From Knufia peltigerae (lineage: Eukaryota; Ascomycota; Eurotiomycetes; Chaetothyriales; Trichomeriaceae), in NCBI GenBank assembly GCA_030247855.1, contig JAPDRN010000047.1:1-64000 (forward strand): a stretch of 64,000 bases of DNA, in the 5' to 3' direction. A program made the position numbers and the translations under genes. Shown piece after piece: positions 35,252-45,120 of this stretch (position 1 is its first letter; every line of letters begins with the position of its first letter). The notes under the pieces are model-generated. The model ran no database searches and was not told the DNA's origin. It worked only from the letters and a program-made list of their open reading frames with translations.

Positions 35252-36502
35252 GTTTGTGTATGTACGATGAAATTGAGGCACCAGCTGGGGGGATCCAGTG
35301 TGCTGAATGCGTCGTAATATGGGCTTTGGGTGGGTTTCCTTTTATAAACACGATGAATCCTGACCACAAAACCCGGATGACGAGTTGTTGTTTAGTGTCT
35401 GTGCAAAAGTAGAAGTATATGCGAAGACGGAAAGCGAGACTCGGACTCGGCTTGAATCTGAACCGACCAAGGTAAAGTGAGAGATTGTCCGAGATTCTTC
35501 AAAGGGTCTGCCAGCCAATTCAGTGAACGAGACTTTCCCATGGAAGAATAAGAAGAGTGATCACAATGTCAAAGGAAGAAGTGCCTGTGGAAAGAAGAAT
35601 GCATTGGTGAGAAAGAAAGACATTTAAAAACTACCAGTTGTAGTCAATGGTGTTTGTACGGAATGATTGTGTTCGGGTTTAAAATATGAGATGGAGAAAG
35701 CGAATCTGGTACGAGCGAGGATGAGTGTTCACCAGGTCAAAGGTGGTAGTCATAGAAGTCATGGGCAGCCATACGAGTACGAGCAGTGGCGATGAGAAGG
35801 TGCGAATCAATGACGCGCTCAAAACAGGCACTGAACATTTCGTCGTCGTACATACTCGGCATCGTTCTCGTACAGAGTGCAAGGACAACAAATATCTCTC
35901 GGCTCCATCCTGAAGGCTCGGCGCCGTACTCGTACTCGTTACAGTATGGCAAGAAGTGTCTATACGAATACGAGGTTGATGTAGCCCACTGCACCTTTGG
36001 CAGCCTTGTTACAATATGAGGGAACACCTCCCCAAGTCTTGCATGAATACGAGTACGAGTGTGACAAGTGCAACGATGCAACGATGTTAGGCATCCATAA
36101 AACGCAGTATATCTACGGAGCATCTTGTATAATGCTTCTCTGGGCACCAAGGAATGCCGAGTACTCAGTCTTTACTCGGGCTCTTTTGTTTCCGACCAAA
36201 ACAAGCGACATCTCAGGTACCTGTTACGCCGTATGAAAAACCACAAATCACTGAGGCATCCGAACAGTAAGTTTATCATATCCGTCGTGCTGTTCAATCT
36301 CAACTTTGTATTTTACGTGAATATCGAACAATCAGTATTGCGCAACATGTGTACAAAAGCAGTGCGAAAGCAGACGCTATCAATAATACATAATCACCCA
36401 TATCGTGTCTGTGAACTCGCAAGAAACCATCGACTTCGGATTCCAAGACCAAATTGCCGTACTGGACAGCATGCCCACCATCGAAACAAAACACCATTCG
36501 AT
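35252..36502. other. Intergenic upstream of the MFS gene with ACGAGTACGAG repeats
   Basis: This 1.25 kb holds the MFS promoter and the 3' flank of the BAH-PHD gene. Three copies of ACGAGTACGAG (35773, 35929 reverse, 36049) lie within 290 bp. No gene is seen. Confidence 0.6.
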
Positions 36503-37887
36503 TCAAGGATCCAATGGCCCGCCGCACTTCAGGCAACACAACTTCATGTGCCACCTCTTGGGTGCGAAATCCAAAGGTGCCTCCTCACAGCTTGATGTTG
36601 GAACAAGTTGTGTCACACTCGCATCATGTGTACCGAGCGCATGGTAGAACTTGGATTTGCGGATGTCTCCTTGCAGTTTGCCTGTCCAGGGATGCTTACC
36701 TGTAGGCAATCCTTTCCGTTTCTTGTTCCCCTTCCGGACGACGGTATTGTCTGAGGAACTCCAACTCTTCCCTCCATCTTTACCGAAGGCTCGGTGTGCA
36801 AGATTGCTTACAGTCTCGCCAACTTTTTGGGCCAGACCTTTGCCTTCATCGCCATCTTCCCTTTCGTGTGTCAGTGTGCCCTTTTTGAACTTCGCCCAAG
36901 CCGTCTCTTCCAGAGCCCTAATCAGGCATGCATGATGATTCCACAAGCCGCAGCCAACCTTCTGGCATTGATACATCTCCGTATTAGGGTCATCATAACC
37001 ACCGCATATACAAAATCGTCTTAGTCTGCTCAAGGCGTTGTCGCCCGTTTTTTTCATGTCGTACGTCTGCCTCCAGTATCGCTCCAACAGCAGCTTTTTG
37101 TTGGAGTCGTCATTCTCATTCCAGTGGCTGATCTCGACCAGCGAAGAGATGGTTTGTGCCTCGACAAGGTCCACATGATTGCTCAGGACCAATTCATTCT
37201 TTCCATGATACGGCTTGCGACCCATGGGAAGCTCTTCCGGCCAGTAAAACCAGAACACTCGTACATAGACTTGTTCTGTGTTTCCGGCGCGAAATTCCGC
37301 TATGAGGCCAACCCAGAAGTGCTCCTTGTCATATTGCAACCTCTCATCCTCGGTAGCCTCAGCGGGTGGTGGTGGCGGAACAGGCATTCTTTGGCTGATG
37401 TATACGACTTGACCAGACGAGTACAACGCGTGCGTCGGTTCTCGAACTGTAGAGGGAGAGATCGAAGATCAATAATCTGTAAAGTGGAAGGGCAACCAAA
37501 CTTACATTTTGCATTTCTGTACTGGTGCAGCTTTCTGTACTGTTCCCCAGGCCTTATGGCATAGTTCATGGTGAGGTTGGGAGCCAATGAGGGCGCATCT
37601 GTCCCGAAGTATACATCTTCTGGTATCCGAGACTTTGATCGCTTTTTTTTCACTAGGTTATTTTCAACTGTGAACTCTGGGGGAATGCTCTGGGCCTCAA
37701 TAGTCTCATCAAAGTCTTCCTCAATCCTAGAAGTCGAGTCGGTGTCGGATTCATCTTCCATTTCGCTAGCATTGCGTTTTCTTCCGGTCATGGAGGGCGA
37801 ATGGCGCAAGTCTCCGTTGTCAGACTCGCGCGGTGTTAGGGGGAGGGTGGGCTGGTATGGTTCCAAGGTTGACGTTGTTGACGCCAT
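36503..37887 (-). CDS. BAH-PHD domain chromatin protein (EBS-like)
   Basis: The exons are 37887-37506 and 37446-36503, giving 441 residues. The N-terminus is acidic and Ser-rich with a KKKRSKSR basic patch. A BAH domain spans about 135-258 (YSSGQVVYIS, FWVGLIAEF, VFWFYWPEE, ELVLSNHVDLV). A PHD-like finger lies at about 272-302 (FCICGG, CQKVGCGLWNHHAC). A C-terminal zinc-ribbon-like CCLKCGG precedes the stop. This BAH-PHD order matches reader proteins that bind methylated H3 tails. Intron 1 joins NAK to FREPTHALYSSG; the acceptor CTACAG was chosen because it restores the BAH frame. A histone-reader role is inferred from the domains. Confidence 0.85.
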
Positions 37888-39039
37888 CGACGACAATAGT
37901 CTGGGAGCGAAGGGCGCAGGCAACGTCGTTCGACGTCAAGGGCGATGCGTCCCGGAAAGTAGGGATGCAAAGTGAAGCTTGAACCAAGGAACACGCGACG
38001 CGACAAACTCTCGCGGGCGTCAATGGCGGGATCGATGGAGATGAAGTCGTATGAGGGCGCGTCGTCACCGTGTTTTCGGTAGATCGTGTCGAAGACGACG
38101 GCAAGACAGTTATGACTCGGGAAAAACCGTAGTCAGTGATGGCGATGCAGAAGAACAAGGGCAATGAAGTTCAAAAAGTGATGGCAGGCGGTGAAATTGA
38201 CGTCCCAACAGCTTCTTGACGGAGTAATAAGAGTGTGATGAGGTGTTTTGCGCTTCTCGGGCGCTATTTGTGTGGCTGACACACGTTGTAACTCGCCGCA
38301 ATCCGTCACGGGGGTACGGGTAAATTGGCAACAGCTGATAGGTTTGTGACAACTGTCAGTTGGGGACAGTTCCCTGTCCAGATGCCTGGCGGGTTTATAT
38401 TAGCGAGCGGCCCTGCCTCTCCAGGTGCTAACCAGGCACTTGCTCCTACTGCCAGCCTGGCTACGGAGTACCATCCCTATCAAGCGACCGCCGGGAATTC
38501 CCTGGACACCCGTGATTATGGATGATAGAGCAAAGAGGCCGCTGTTGGGGACCGAAGTTCAAAGTTCTCGGTAGGGGCCGGATCGCCCAGGCTCAAACTA
38601 CGGGGGCATCTCACTCTGTACAGTACCTTTAGCTATACTGTATGTGGTATCCAGCTTCAATGTAACCACAGTGCTACACCTCTGATACAACGATTGTAAC
38701 GGCATGCCACTTTGTCATCGAATGGTCCATCACAGTTGGACGTGGATCAAGATGCTGAATCATCAATAATTGATAAGTGCGACCCATGGGGTGAGAGCCC
38801 TTCTCGGAACCGAGTGTTGTTGTCCGCAAATCACGATAAAAACAACGACGAGATCTTGTATGTCCCATTCAAAACGGAACCACTTGAGAATAAGCCTTGA
38901 ACGGAGTATCACTCGAGTCCATACTCAAACCATAGCAATAATTCAAATTATTAAGACTTCTGTGGGTATCATCATCTATCTATTAAGCCTTCGTCCATCA
39001 TTATGCTTTAAACGCGCCACGACCCTTTGCTCAGCGGCA
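37888..39039. other. Intergenic region, BAH-PHD start / DUF3602 stop
   Basis: The 1.15 kb contain TACGGAGTA at 38462, a one-mismatch copy at about 38219, and GTACAGTAC at 38618. No gene is recognised; the part next to 37888 should be the BAH-PHD promoter. Confidence 0.55.
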
Positions 39040-39435
39040 TCATTTCTTGAACAGATGCTTGAGTTTATCTGCTAGACCCTCGTGCTTCTTCTCGCTAACA
39101 TGTTTCTCGTTGCCGGCTCCTCCACGTCCGACATGGTGGGATTCTTCCTTGCTGACTCGGACGGCCGTCTCGGGCACGACATCGGCGTCGTGGGGTCCCT
39201 CTCCAGTCGCAACGCCATCAGTCTCGATGTTACCGGCGCCCCCTCTTCCGGCAGAGTATGGTCCATCGCCTTGATCACCCACGGGTCCTTCGCGGACGAT
39301 CTCGCCGTCTGTGTAAGCCGTTTCGTCTGGACCGATATTCGCGGCGCCTATAGGAACAAGATATGTTAGGGCCGATGAAGAATTAGGGCTGGGATTGAGA
39401 GCCTTACCGCCGCGACCATGCGATACGTTGGACAT
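39040..39435 (-). CDS. DUF3602 family protein
   Basis: The exons are 39435-39408 and 39347-39040, giving 111 residues. The protein has the family's repeated Gly-rich motif: GRGGAANIG near the start, then GRGGAGNIE and GRGGAGNEK, separated by acidic linkers, and a Lys-rich end (DKLKHLFKK). The 60-nt intron is in frame and stop-free. It was recognised because removing it restores GRGG-AANIGPDET and because it has GTAAGG, CCCTAAC and TATAG signals. The function is unknown and the protein is probably disordered. Confidence 0.85.
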   Translation of the reverse strand: MSNVSHGRGGKALNPSPNSSSALTYLVPIGAANIGPDETAYTDGEIVREGPVGDQGDGPYSAGRGGAGNIETDGVATGEGPHDADVVPETAVRVSKEESHHVGRGGAGNEKHVSEKKHEGLADKLKHLFKK

Positions 39436-40168
39436 TTTGTGTGGTTTGGTTTCTGTTCAAGTGTCAGTCAAGCCAAGCGGTTGCCGGTCGCCAAAAGCGA
39501 CGATAACACTCACGCCGGGTGTCTTATGCTGGGGCTGCGGGATTCAAAATGTACGATTTGACTGGGTATATGTCAGGCAGAACTGGGGGGGGAGTCGTAG
39601 ATATATAAGCAGTAAGATCCCGGTTAGCTAGGCAAGGCAGAGAAAAGAGCGATTTCGGGTCCTCATCCTGATATGAGATTTCAATACCAGGCCAACGCCA
39701 TGACTAGAAACAGTGACAAAAGCAATCGATGGATTGATTGCATGTGGCATGATAGGCGTAGCGCTTTGGCGGCCGGGAAGGACGTGTGATTAGTCCCAGT
39801 CCAATCCATACGTCAGCCAAGGCCTGCTAGAGGGTGGAAAGCACAGCCTGGTGTTCGTGATCAGAGGTACTTCCCGCGATTTTTATCAGCGGCCAATGGC
39901 ATGATTATTAGGGGACATCTTTGCGGAGCACGAGGACGAAGAGCAACATCGACTAGGAAGGTATCGTAGCTTACGAATAGTGCCAATTGGGTGACACATG
40001 TGCAGCAAAAGGAACACGTCCTAACCTCATACGTACACTTCATCACCCCGTGAGGTCGTTGAATTCGAACCCAGTTGACTAGCTACCTCTGCCAAAGTAT
40101 CGCATGTACAAATATCATCTCTGGCCGCCCAAACTTGGCTTCGGGACCACAGCGCGTGTACCAAGAGT
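39436..40168. other. Intergenic region, DUF3602 promoter / carrier 3' flank
   Basis: The 733 bp contain only short frames. A GGTTCGAATT stretch near 40070 (minus strand) was checked as a tRNA B box and rejected. Confidence 0.5.
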
Positions 40169-41475
40169 TCAGGCCTTGGCCGTCTTCTTCTCGTCGCCGC
40201 CACCAGTGGTGGGCAATCCCATAAAGATCTTGAACGAATCGTAGATCATCCATTGCAAGCCAGTCAAGGTACCGATCATCACCTACGAAGATCGTCAGTT
40301 TTTTGGAATATGCGTCAAAAGGGGGAGATCACTTACAATTCTCACTGGAAGACCATTCCACAAACCGGAGAAACCAATCTTGGAGTAGATACGACTCATG
40401 GCACCGCCAAAGCTTTCACCAGGAGCACGATCGGCGTTCAATTTGCTCACCATGACGTCGGCAGGATGGGAAACGATAGCACAAAGAATACCAGCAAGAT
40501 AACCACCGGTAAAAGCCACAAGAGTCTGGGCTCCTTTATTGTAGTCGGACTTTTGGCCAGGAAGATAATTGTAGATAGCGGTCACAATGTTCTCAAAAGA
40601 CGCGAATTTCATCATGGTGTATGGGATCTGGCGACCCCAGAGAGGGTACAAACCCTTGTACAGACTAGAAAATGTGAGCACCGTCTATTCGAGTTTTAGA
40701 GAGGACACGTACCCGCCGACGCCTTCTTTGCCAGTAATGGACGAGATACCTTGCATGGTGCCAGTGAAAGTGGGTGGGATAGTGGTTTGCATTCGGACTT
40801 TGACAGCCTCGAAAGGACAGAGACCTACATCGGCGATGAATTCTGCAGAGGCAGACGCCGACAAGTAGAGGATGGTCTTGTACTTGGATGCAGCCTCCTC
40901 TCCGGCCAACTCGCTATACAAGTGCTTGAAGTATTCGTAGAATCCATACTTGCCAGCACCCTGGACGGAGTATCCCACGAATGTTGGGCCCCAACCGGTA
41001 AAGATACCGCGAATGCCCTCGGCCTTGCCAATCTTTCTCCATGCCTCGAAATTACCTTTGTAGAGGTTGGGATCGACTTGGCGTCGACATTTGACCAAAT
41101 CCAGAGGTGTGACTGCGGTGTGAGTGGTGCCCTAACAAGTCAAGTTCAGTTAACAGAAGCCCGCGTCAACAGAGTCAATCCCAGACGTACACATGCTAAG
41201 ATGCCTCCCACGGTGCAAGCAGCATAGTACTTGGCCGAATAGAGCTCGATACCTCCCACTTTTGCTTGAGCCTTTTGACTCGCCTCAGTGTACTTCTCTT
41301 GAGCTGCGTGACCGACCTCCTTCGCAGTATCGGCAGCACTCCAAGATTGGAAGAGGGGACGCTTCTGAGGGTGTTCGCTTAGCTTGGCGGAAGGCTCCGC
41401 TGTAGGCTTGTAATATGGTGAAGTCGGGCAAAAGGCCTGGTAGACGGCCTGCGAGCTTGGGAAGAGCCCTACCAT
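40169..41475 (-). CDS. PIC2: Mitochondrial phosphate carrier, Pic2/SLC25A3 type
   Basis: The exons are 41475-41191, 41131-40713, 40664-40337 and 40282-40169, giving 381 residues. This inner-membrane carrier imports phosphate with protons; yeast Pic2 also transports copper. Three mitochondrial-carrier repeats each carry the PX(D/E)XX(K/R) signature: PLDLVKCR, CPFEAVKVR and HPADVMVSK. Segments TGWGPTFVGYSVQGAGKYGFYEYFKHLYS (in parts) and GFSGLWNGLPVRIVMIGT match Pic2 closely. An N-terminal extension of about 75 residues (LFPSSQAVYQAF) is typical of filamentous fungi. The C-terminus ends DEKKTAKA. The last exon has 38 codons. The Mir1-like alternative is less likely. Confidence 0.94.
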
Positions 41476-42049
41476 GATGCTAGGTACTCATCAGCTTATC
41501 TCTGGGCACCAGGGTAACCATGCTGAGGACATTGCCCAGACTGAGTGAGAAGGCGGAAGTACCGGATCTATTTACCTTGGAGTCGTTATGGATGACTTTA
41601 AGCAATAGCTGATGGGCACAGGCAGGATGGATGGAATAGCGAGGGTCGATGATGATAGAAAGAGGTGAGGTCGAAGCTGGAGGTCCAGGGTTTGCAAGAT
41701 ACCACAGCTGCAACCCAACACCAGCACAAACCATCGATGACATACGATACGGTCTTTCTACTAAACTCCGGCTCCGGCAGAAGTACCATTACGAGTACTG
41801 GTACGATTAGCAGGATGAGGGGGGCCGTTGCCCAGAGCCTAAATCTTAGGTGCAAATAATAGGCGAGGAAGCAGCTGAGCTCCAGCAGATGCATGATTGG
41901 GCAGGGGAGGCGCATGTGAACTTCACTTTTCTCAACCCACATACCTAACTTTTTGGTCCTGGTATTCATCACTGCACGGAGTACTGTACAATTTCCTCCG
42001 CGTATGATTTTGAAGTTCAGATACATTCTTCTTACAGGGGTCGACCAGA
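41476..42049. promoter_or_regulatory. Divergent promoter region, PIC2 / CBS gene
   Basis: The 574 bp contain GTACTGTAC at 41981 fused to a CACGGAGTA word. CTTACAG at 42031-42037, just before the CBS start, may be the acceptor of a 5'-UTR intron. Confidence 0.5.
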
Positions 42050-42604
42050 ATGACACACGTTCTCGAACACGGAGTCCCTCTAGGGAAAACCATCGTCCCC
42101 AATTCTGAAGGCCTTCCTCCGGAAGAAGACGAGCAAGCTGCCATTCTGTCCAATTGGGCCGATAAATACAGAGGCTCAACAGTTGCTGATCTCGATCTTC
42201 CTCCTGCACTATCTACCTCGCCGAGTACCTCTCTCTCTTCAGCCATGTTGTCTGCGTCTTCTCACGACTACTCCCATCTGACGGTGGTTTCTGATGACAC
42301 TCGCTCATTGCTTGGGTACTTGTCGATGGCTCATCTCAAGGAGCTCTTCGAATCCGGCACGTTGCATCCATCAGATCCTGTTGAGAAGGCTATGGTCAAG
42401 TTCAAGAGAGGGAGGCGGAAGTACAGGACCATTAGCCTAGAGACTGAGCTCTTTGAATTGGAAGGCTTCTTCGAGAATGTCGGACCACTAGCAACTGGTG
42501 AACCCCAGGATTTCGCGGTTGTCACTGACGCTGGCCGTAAATTCGTCCTGGGCGTTGTCACTCGAGACGATCTGGAGATGTTTGTGAAGAAAAGACCAGC
42601 TTGA
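42050..42604 (+). CDS. CBS-domain protein
   Basis: A single exon codes for 184 residues. It contains a CBS pair: a first module ending in SLLGYLSMAHLKELFESG and a second with LETELFELEGFFEN, DFAVVTDAGRKFVLGVVTRDDLEMF. CBS pairs bind adenine nucleotides or similar ligands and usually regulate a partner; here no catalytic domain is attached. The first module is degenerate and contains a Ser/Thr-rich insert. The stop codon is only 32 bp from that of the convergent NLR-like gene. Confidence 0.85.
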   Translation: MTHVLEHGVPLGKTIVPNSEGLPPEEDEQAAILSNWADKYRGSTVADLDLPPALSTSPSTSLSSAMLSASSHDYSHLTVVSDDTRSLLGYLSMAHLKELFESGTLHPSDPVEKAMVKFKRGRRKYRTISLETELFELEGFFENVGPLATGEPQDFAVVTDAGRKFVLGVVTRDDLEMFVKKRPA

Positions 42605-42636
42605 GGACTCGCACCTCATCATGACCAACACCAACC

Positions 42637-44577
42637 TCATACGATAAACGGTGTTCGACCGCCACGGCCGCCGCCGAACCTATGAGAAGTGGTGTCAATG
42701 ATGTTGATTTCATCGCCTTGCAGCTTGTCGAGAAGCGCGAATGAACGCCTGGTTGAAGTGAAGAGCACCTTCAGAGTTCTCGAGCTTTCTCCTGCAAATC
42801 TTCGCAGAATCGTAACTACTTCTCCGACTTCATCTTCTTTGTCCCTCTCTATCTCATCCAAGCTGTCAATGATGATCAGAATCAATTTGGGCGCAAGGCC
42901 AAGGACTTGTCCAAACAGATCTCTAGCAGAGTCCCAGCTGGCCAAAGTGGCATCGAGAGTATCGAGATCAAAAGCAACTTCTATCTTCTTTTCAGGCTGC
43001 ACCAGACTTAGGATTTGATGAGTCAAGGAGTAGAGCAGACCTAACAGGGGATTATGGCTATCACTGCTGCTCTGATTGTCCTCGTGGCCCATGCAAGGTC
43101 TACAGAAATATGAGATGGTCGGGGCTTTCATCTCATCTGCTGACAAGACTAGCCGGTCAGCTACCAGTGATATTTCTGGGGTCGTCCCTGCAATGATCGG
43201 GTATTCCAAATAAAGCAGGGTTGAATTGGGTGATCGAAGAAACAATTCTAGGGCGAGGGCGACTCTTTCGTGCGTGGCTGTTGGCAGGATTTCTTCTGGC
43301 TCCTGCAGTGTACGAGCGCCTTCGTAGAAATAGTCAAGCAACTTTTCCACCTGTTTCTGGACTTCCACCACCGTTCGATTGGTCGCAACATCACTACCGT
43401 TAATGGATTCGACAAGTGAGTTCCCATGATTGATTGCAGGAAGATATTGTTGCATGTACGCGAGTTGCACCCGAGTTCGATCGACCGTGTGCTCGTACGT
43501 GATCTGCTTCAGGTTCTCACGGAGGAAATCCCATCCTGAAGCAGCCACTTTATCAAACGACGCCTCTGTGTGTTGCATACTATGGATCACCGCCGCCAGT
43601 ACCCATCGCCGAGTTTCTTCATGCTCCAGTCTGCTTTGCTCCTCGAGCCGTTGAGCATGCGCAGCATATTGATCCATCAAAACCTGGGCAATTCTTCTCA
43701 TCTCGCCAGACATGCCAGCTCTCTGGTCCTGTAGGTCCATGCGAAGCTCCTTGACTGTCATTCTAGTGACCCTTCCCTCAGCTGCCGCAGCGAGAAGAGT
43801 AGTACGCCCAACGACTGTCGATAGTCGCTGCACATTTTCAAGCCCCGATTTGAATTGCTTGTCGAAGCCTTGGTGCATCGAATTGCGGAACTTCCGAAGA
43901 CTGTTCGAACTGTACCACGTCGCAACGTCTCCTAGCAATAAGAAGACAGCCGAGTAAAACTTGGCTACTGCTTGTTGAACAGCTGGACCTCTGAACAGTC
44001 GTGATTCCTGCTCGACCTGGGCTGCAGCTTCGTTGACCACCTCCATAACGTTGGCCAGTTCCTCAACGGTCTCGGTATGCTGAACAGATGCGTTGACAAG
44101 ACATGTTGCTGCCCAGCAGATGATTGACGTATATTCGTTGGCGGCTGGCACCAGGCTGAACAGGTTGGAATGGACCTTGAATTTACCCATGATTTTATGG
44201 AACACCGCTTGTGCTTTCCCACCCCCCAGCCTCTTCTTGGATTCCCAATTTTTTCTTGCTACCTCCACAGCTGTCTGAAAGTCTCGAAACGTCCATACTT
44301 TGTTCGGATCATCTGGGGACAATTGCGAGAGAATCTTAGCTAGTTCAGACTTCTCGTTGCCAAGAAATTGGACTTCAAGGTGAGGGCTCCCAGTGCCGGC
44401 ATAATAGCCTTGCAGGTCAAGTTTCTCTTGTTCTCGTCGATGATGAGCATCATCGGCTAACGAGCTTTCCAGAGTGGTTTGATCGCCTGTCTCAGCGAGT
44501 TGTAGAGCGAAGCTCTGGAGAGTCTCCGCCGAGACTACTACTGCCAATGCTGGATTTGCCGGCCCGTTCATGGCCAT
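42637..44577 (-). CDS. NLR/STAND-like protein with DUF7708, no P-loop
   Basis: A single exon codes for 646 residues from ATG 44577. The N-terminal third (FRDFQTAVEVA, then FSLVPAANEYTSIICWAATCLVNASVQH) fits the DUF7708 domain that precedes the NTPase in many fungal STAND proteins. A helical linker with coiled-coil character follows (about 280-340). The NTPase-like part keeps a Walker B-like LILIIIDSLDEIE (from about 565) and a sensor-like LKVLFTSTRR. The Walker A position (about 470) reads YLEYPIIAGTTPE, without GxxxxGK(S/T). The protein ends soon after with a Gly/Arg stretch; no winged helix, ankyrin, WD40 or TPR repeats are present. It is divergent from the AAA ATPase, 543 bp away. Domain names are from recall. 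Confidence 0.75.
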   Translation of the reverse strand: MAMNGPANPALAVVVSAETLQSFALQLAETGDQTTLESSLADDAHHRREQEKLDLQGYYAGTGSPHLEVQFLGNEKSELAKILSQLSPDDPNKVWTFRDFQTAVEVARKNWESKKRLGGGKAQAVFHKIMGKFKVHSNLFSLVPAANEYTSIICWAATCLVNASVQHTETVEELANVMEVVNEAAAQVEQESRLFRGPAVQQAVAKFYSAVFLLLGDVATWYSSNSLRKFRNSMHQGFDKQFKSGLENVQRLSTVVGRTTLLAAAAEGRVTRMTVKELRMDLQDQRAGMSGEMRRIAQVLMDQYAAHAQRLEEQSRLEHEETRRWVLAAVIHSMQHTEASFDKVAASGWDFLRENLKQITYEHTVDRTRVQLAYMQQYLPAINHGNSLVESINGSDVATNRTVVEVQKQVEKLLDYFYEGARTLQEPEEILPTATHERVALALELFLRSPNSTLLYLEYPIIAGTTPEISLVADRLVLSADEMKAPTISYFCRPCMGHEDNQSSSDSHNPLLGLLYSLTHQILSLVQPEKKIEVAFDLDTLDATLASWDSARDLFGQVLGLAPKLILIIIDSLDEIERDKEDEVGEVVTILRRFAGESSRTLKVLFTSTRRSFALLDKLQGDEINIIDTTSHRFGGGRGGRTPFIV

Positions 44578-45120
44578 ATTTAATTTCCAATTCTAGTCAG
44601 ACTACGGGTCGCATCAAAGTCGAGCTGTTGTCGTAACAAGTCTTCTAGGTGCTCCTGGATATGTTCAAAGCAGGCTTTGGCAGAGCTTGTTACAATAGCC
44701 CCAAGGGCGCGTTGGAGTCATCCGGACTACACATGTGGGAACTTTGTCACCTCAGTAGACGATTCAAAGAGAACACTTAGGCTCCAGAGTCTGCATGATC
44801 CTTGCTGGCTGCTGGGGATCTCGATCATCAGGCGGCGAATAGGAAACCCCATCACCACCGCAATGTAGCCGAGACAACAGCCCAAGAGCTAGGCTCGGGC
44901 AACAGATCTGCCCGCCCGTGGCAGGTCTGCCAACGAAGTTATGGGATAGATGGGTGGCCTGAGTCAAGTGATCCACACATGCATATCACAGCTGAACGAC
45001 CTCACTCAATAAGTGTAATGCTGATTTGGAACGGGCGAGAATCTACAGTATATAATAGCCGCCAAATCACAGAGTCGGGGCCGGCGGTTGCTATTAGTGA
45101 ACGTTGAAGAATATATACCA
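44578..45120. promoter_or_regulatory. Divergent promoter region, NLR-like / AAA ATPase
   Basis: The 543 bp between two divergent starts contain a TATATAATAG TATA-like element at about 45050-45059, some 60 bp upstream of the AAA ATPase ATG. Confidence 0.55.

Noticed and set aside
40030..40110. Possible tRNA (GGTTCGAATT B-box-like on the minus strand)
   Set aside because: The flanking bases do not form a T-arm stem, and no A box or acceptor stem is visible.
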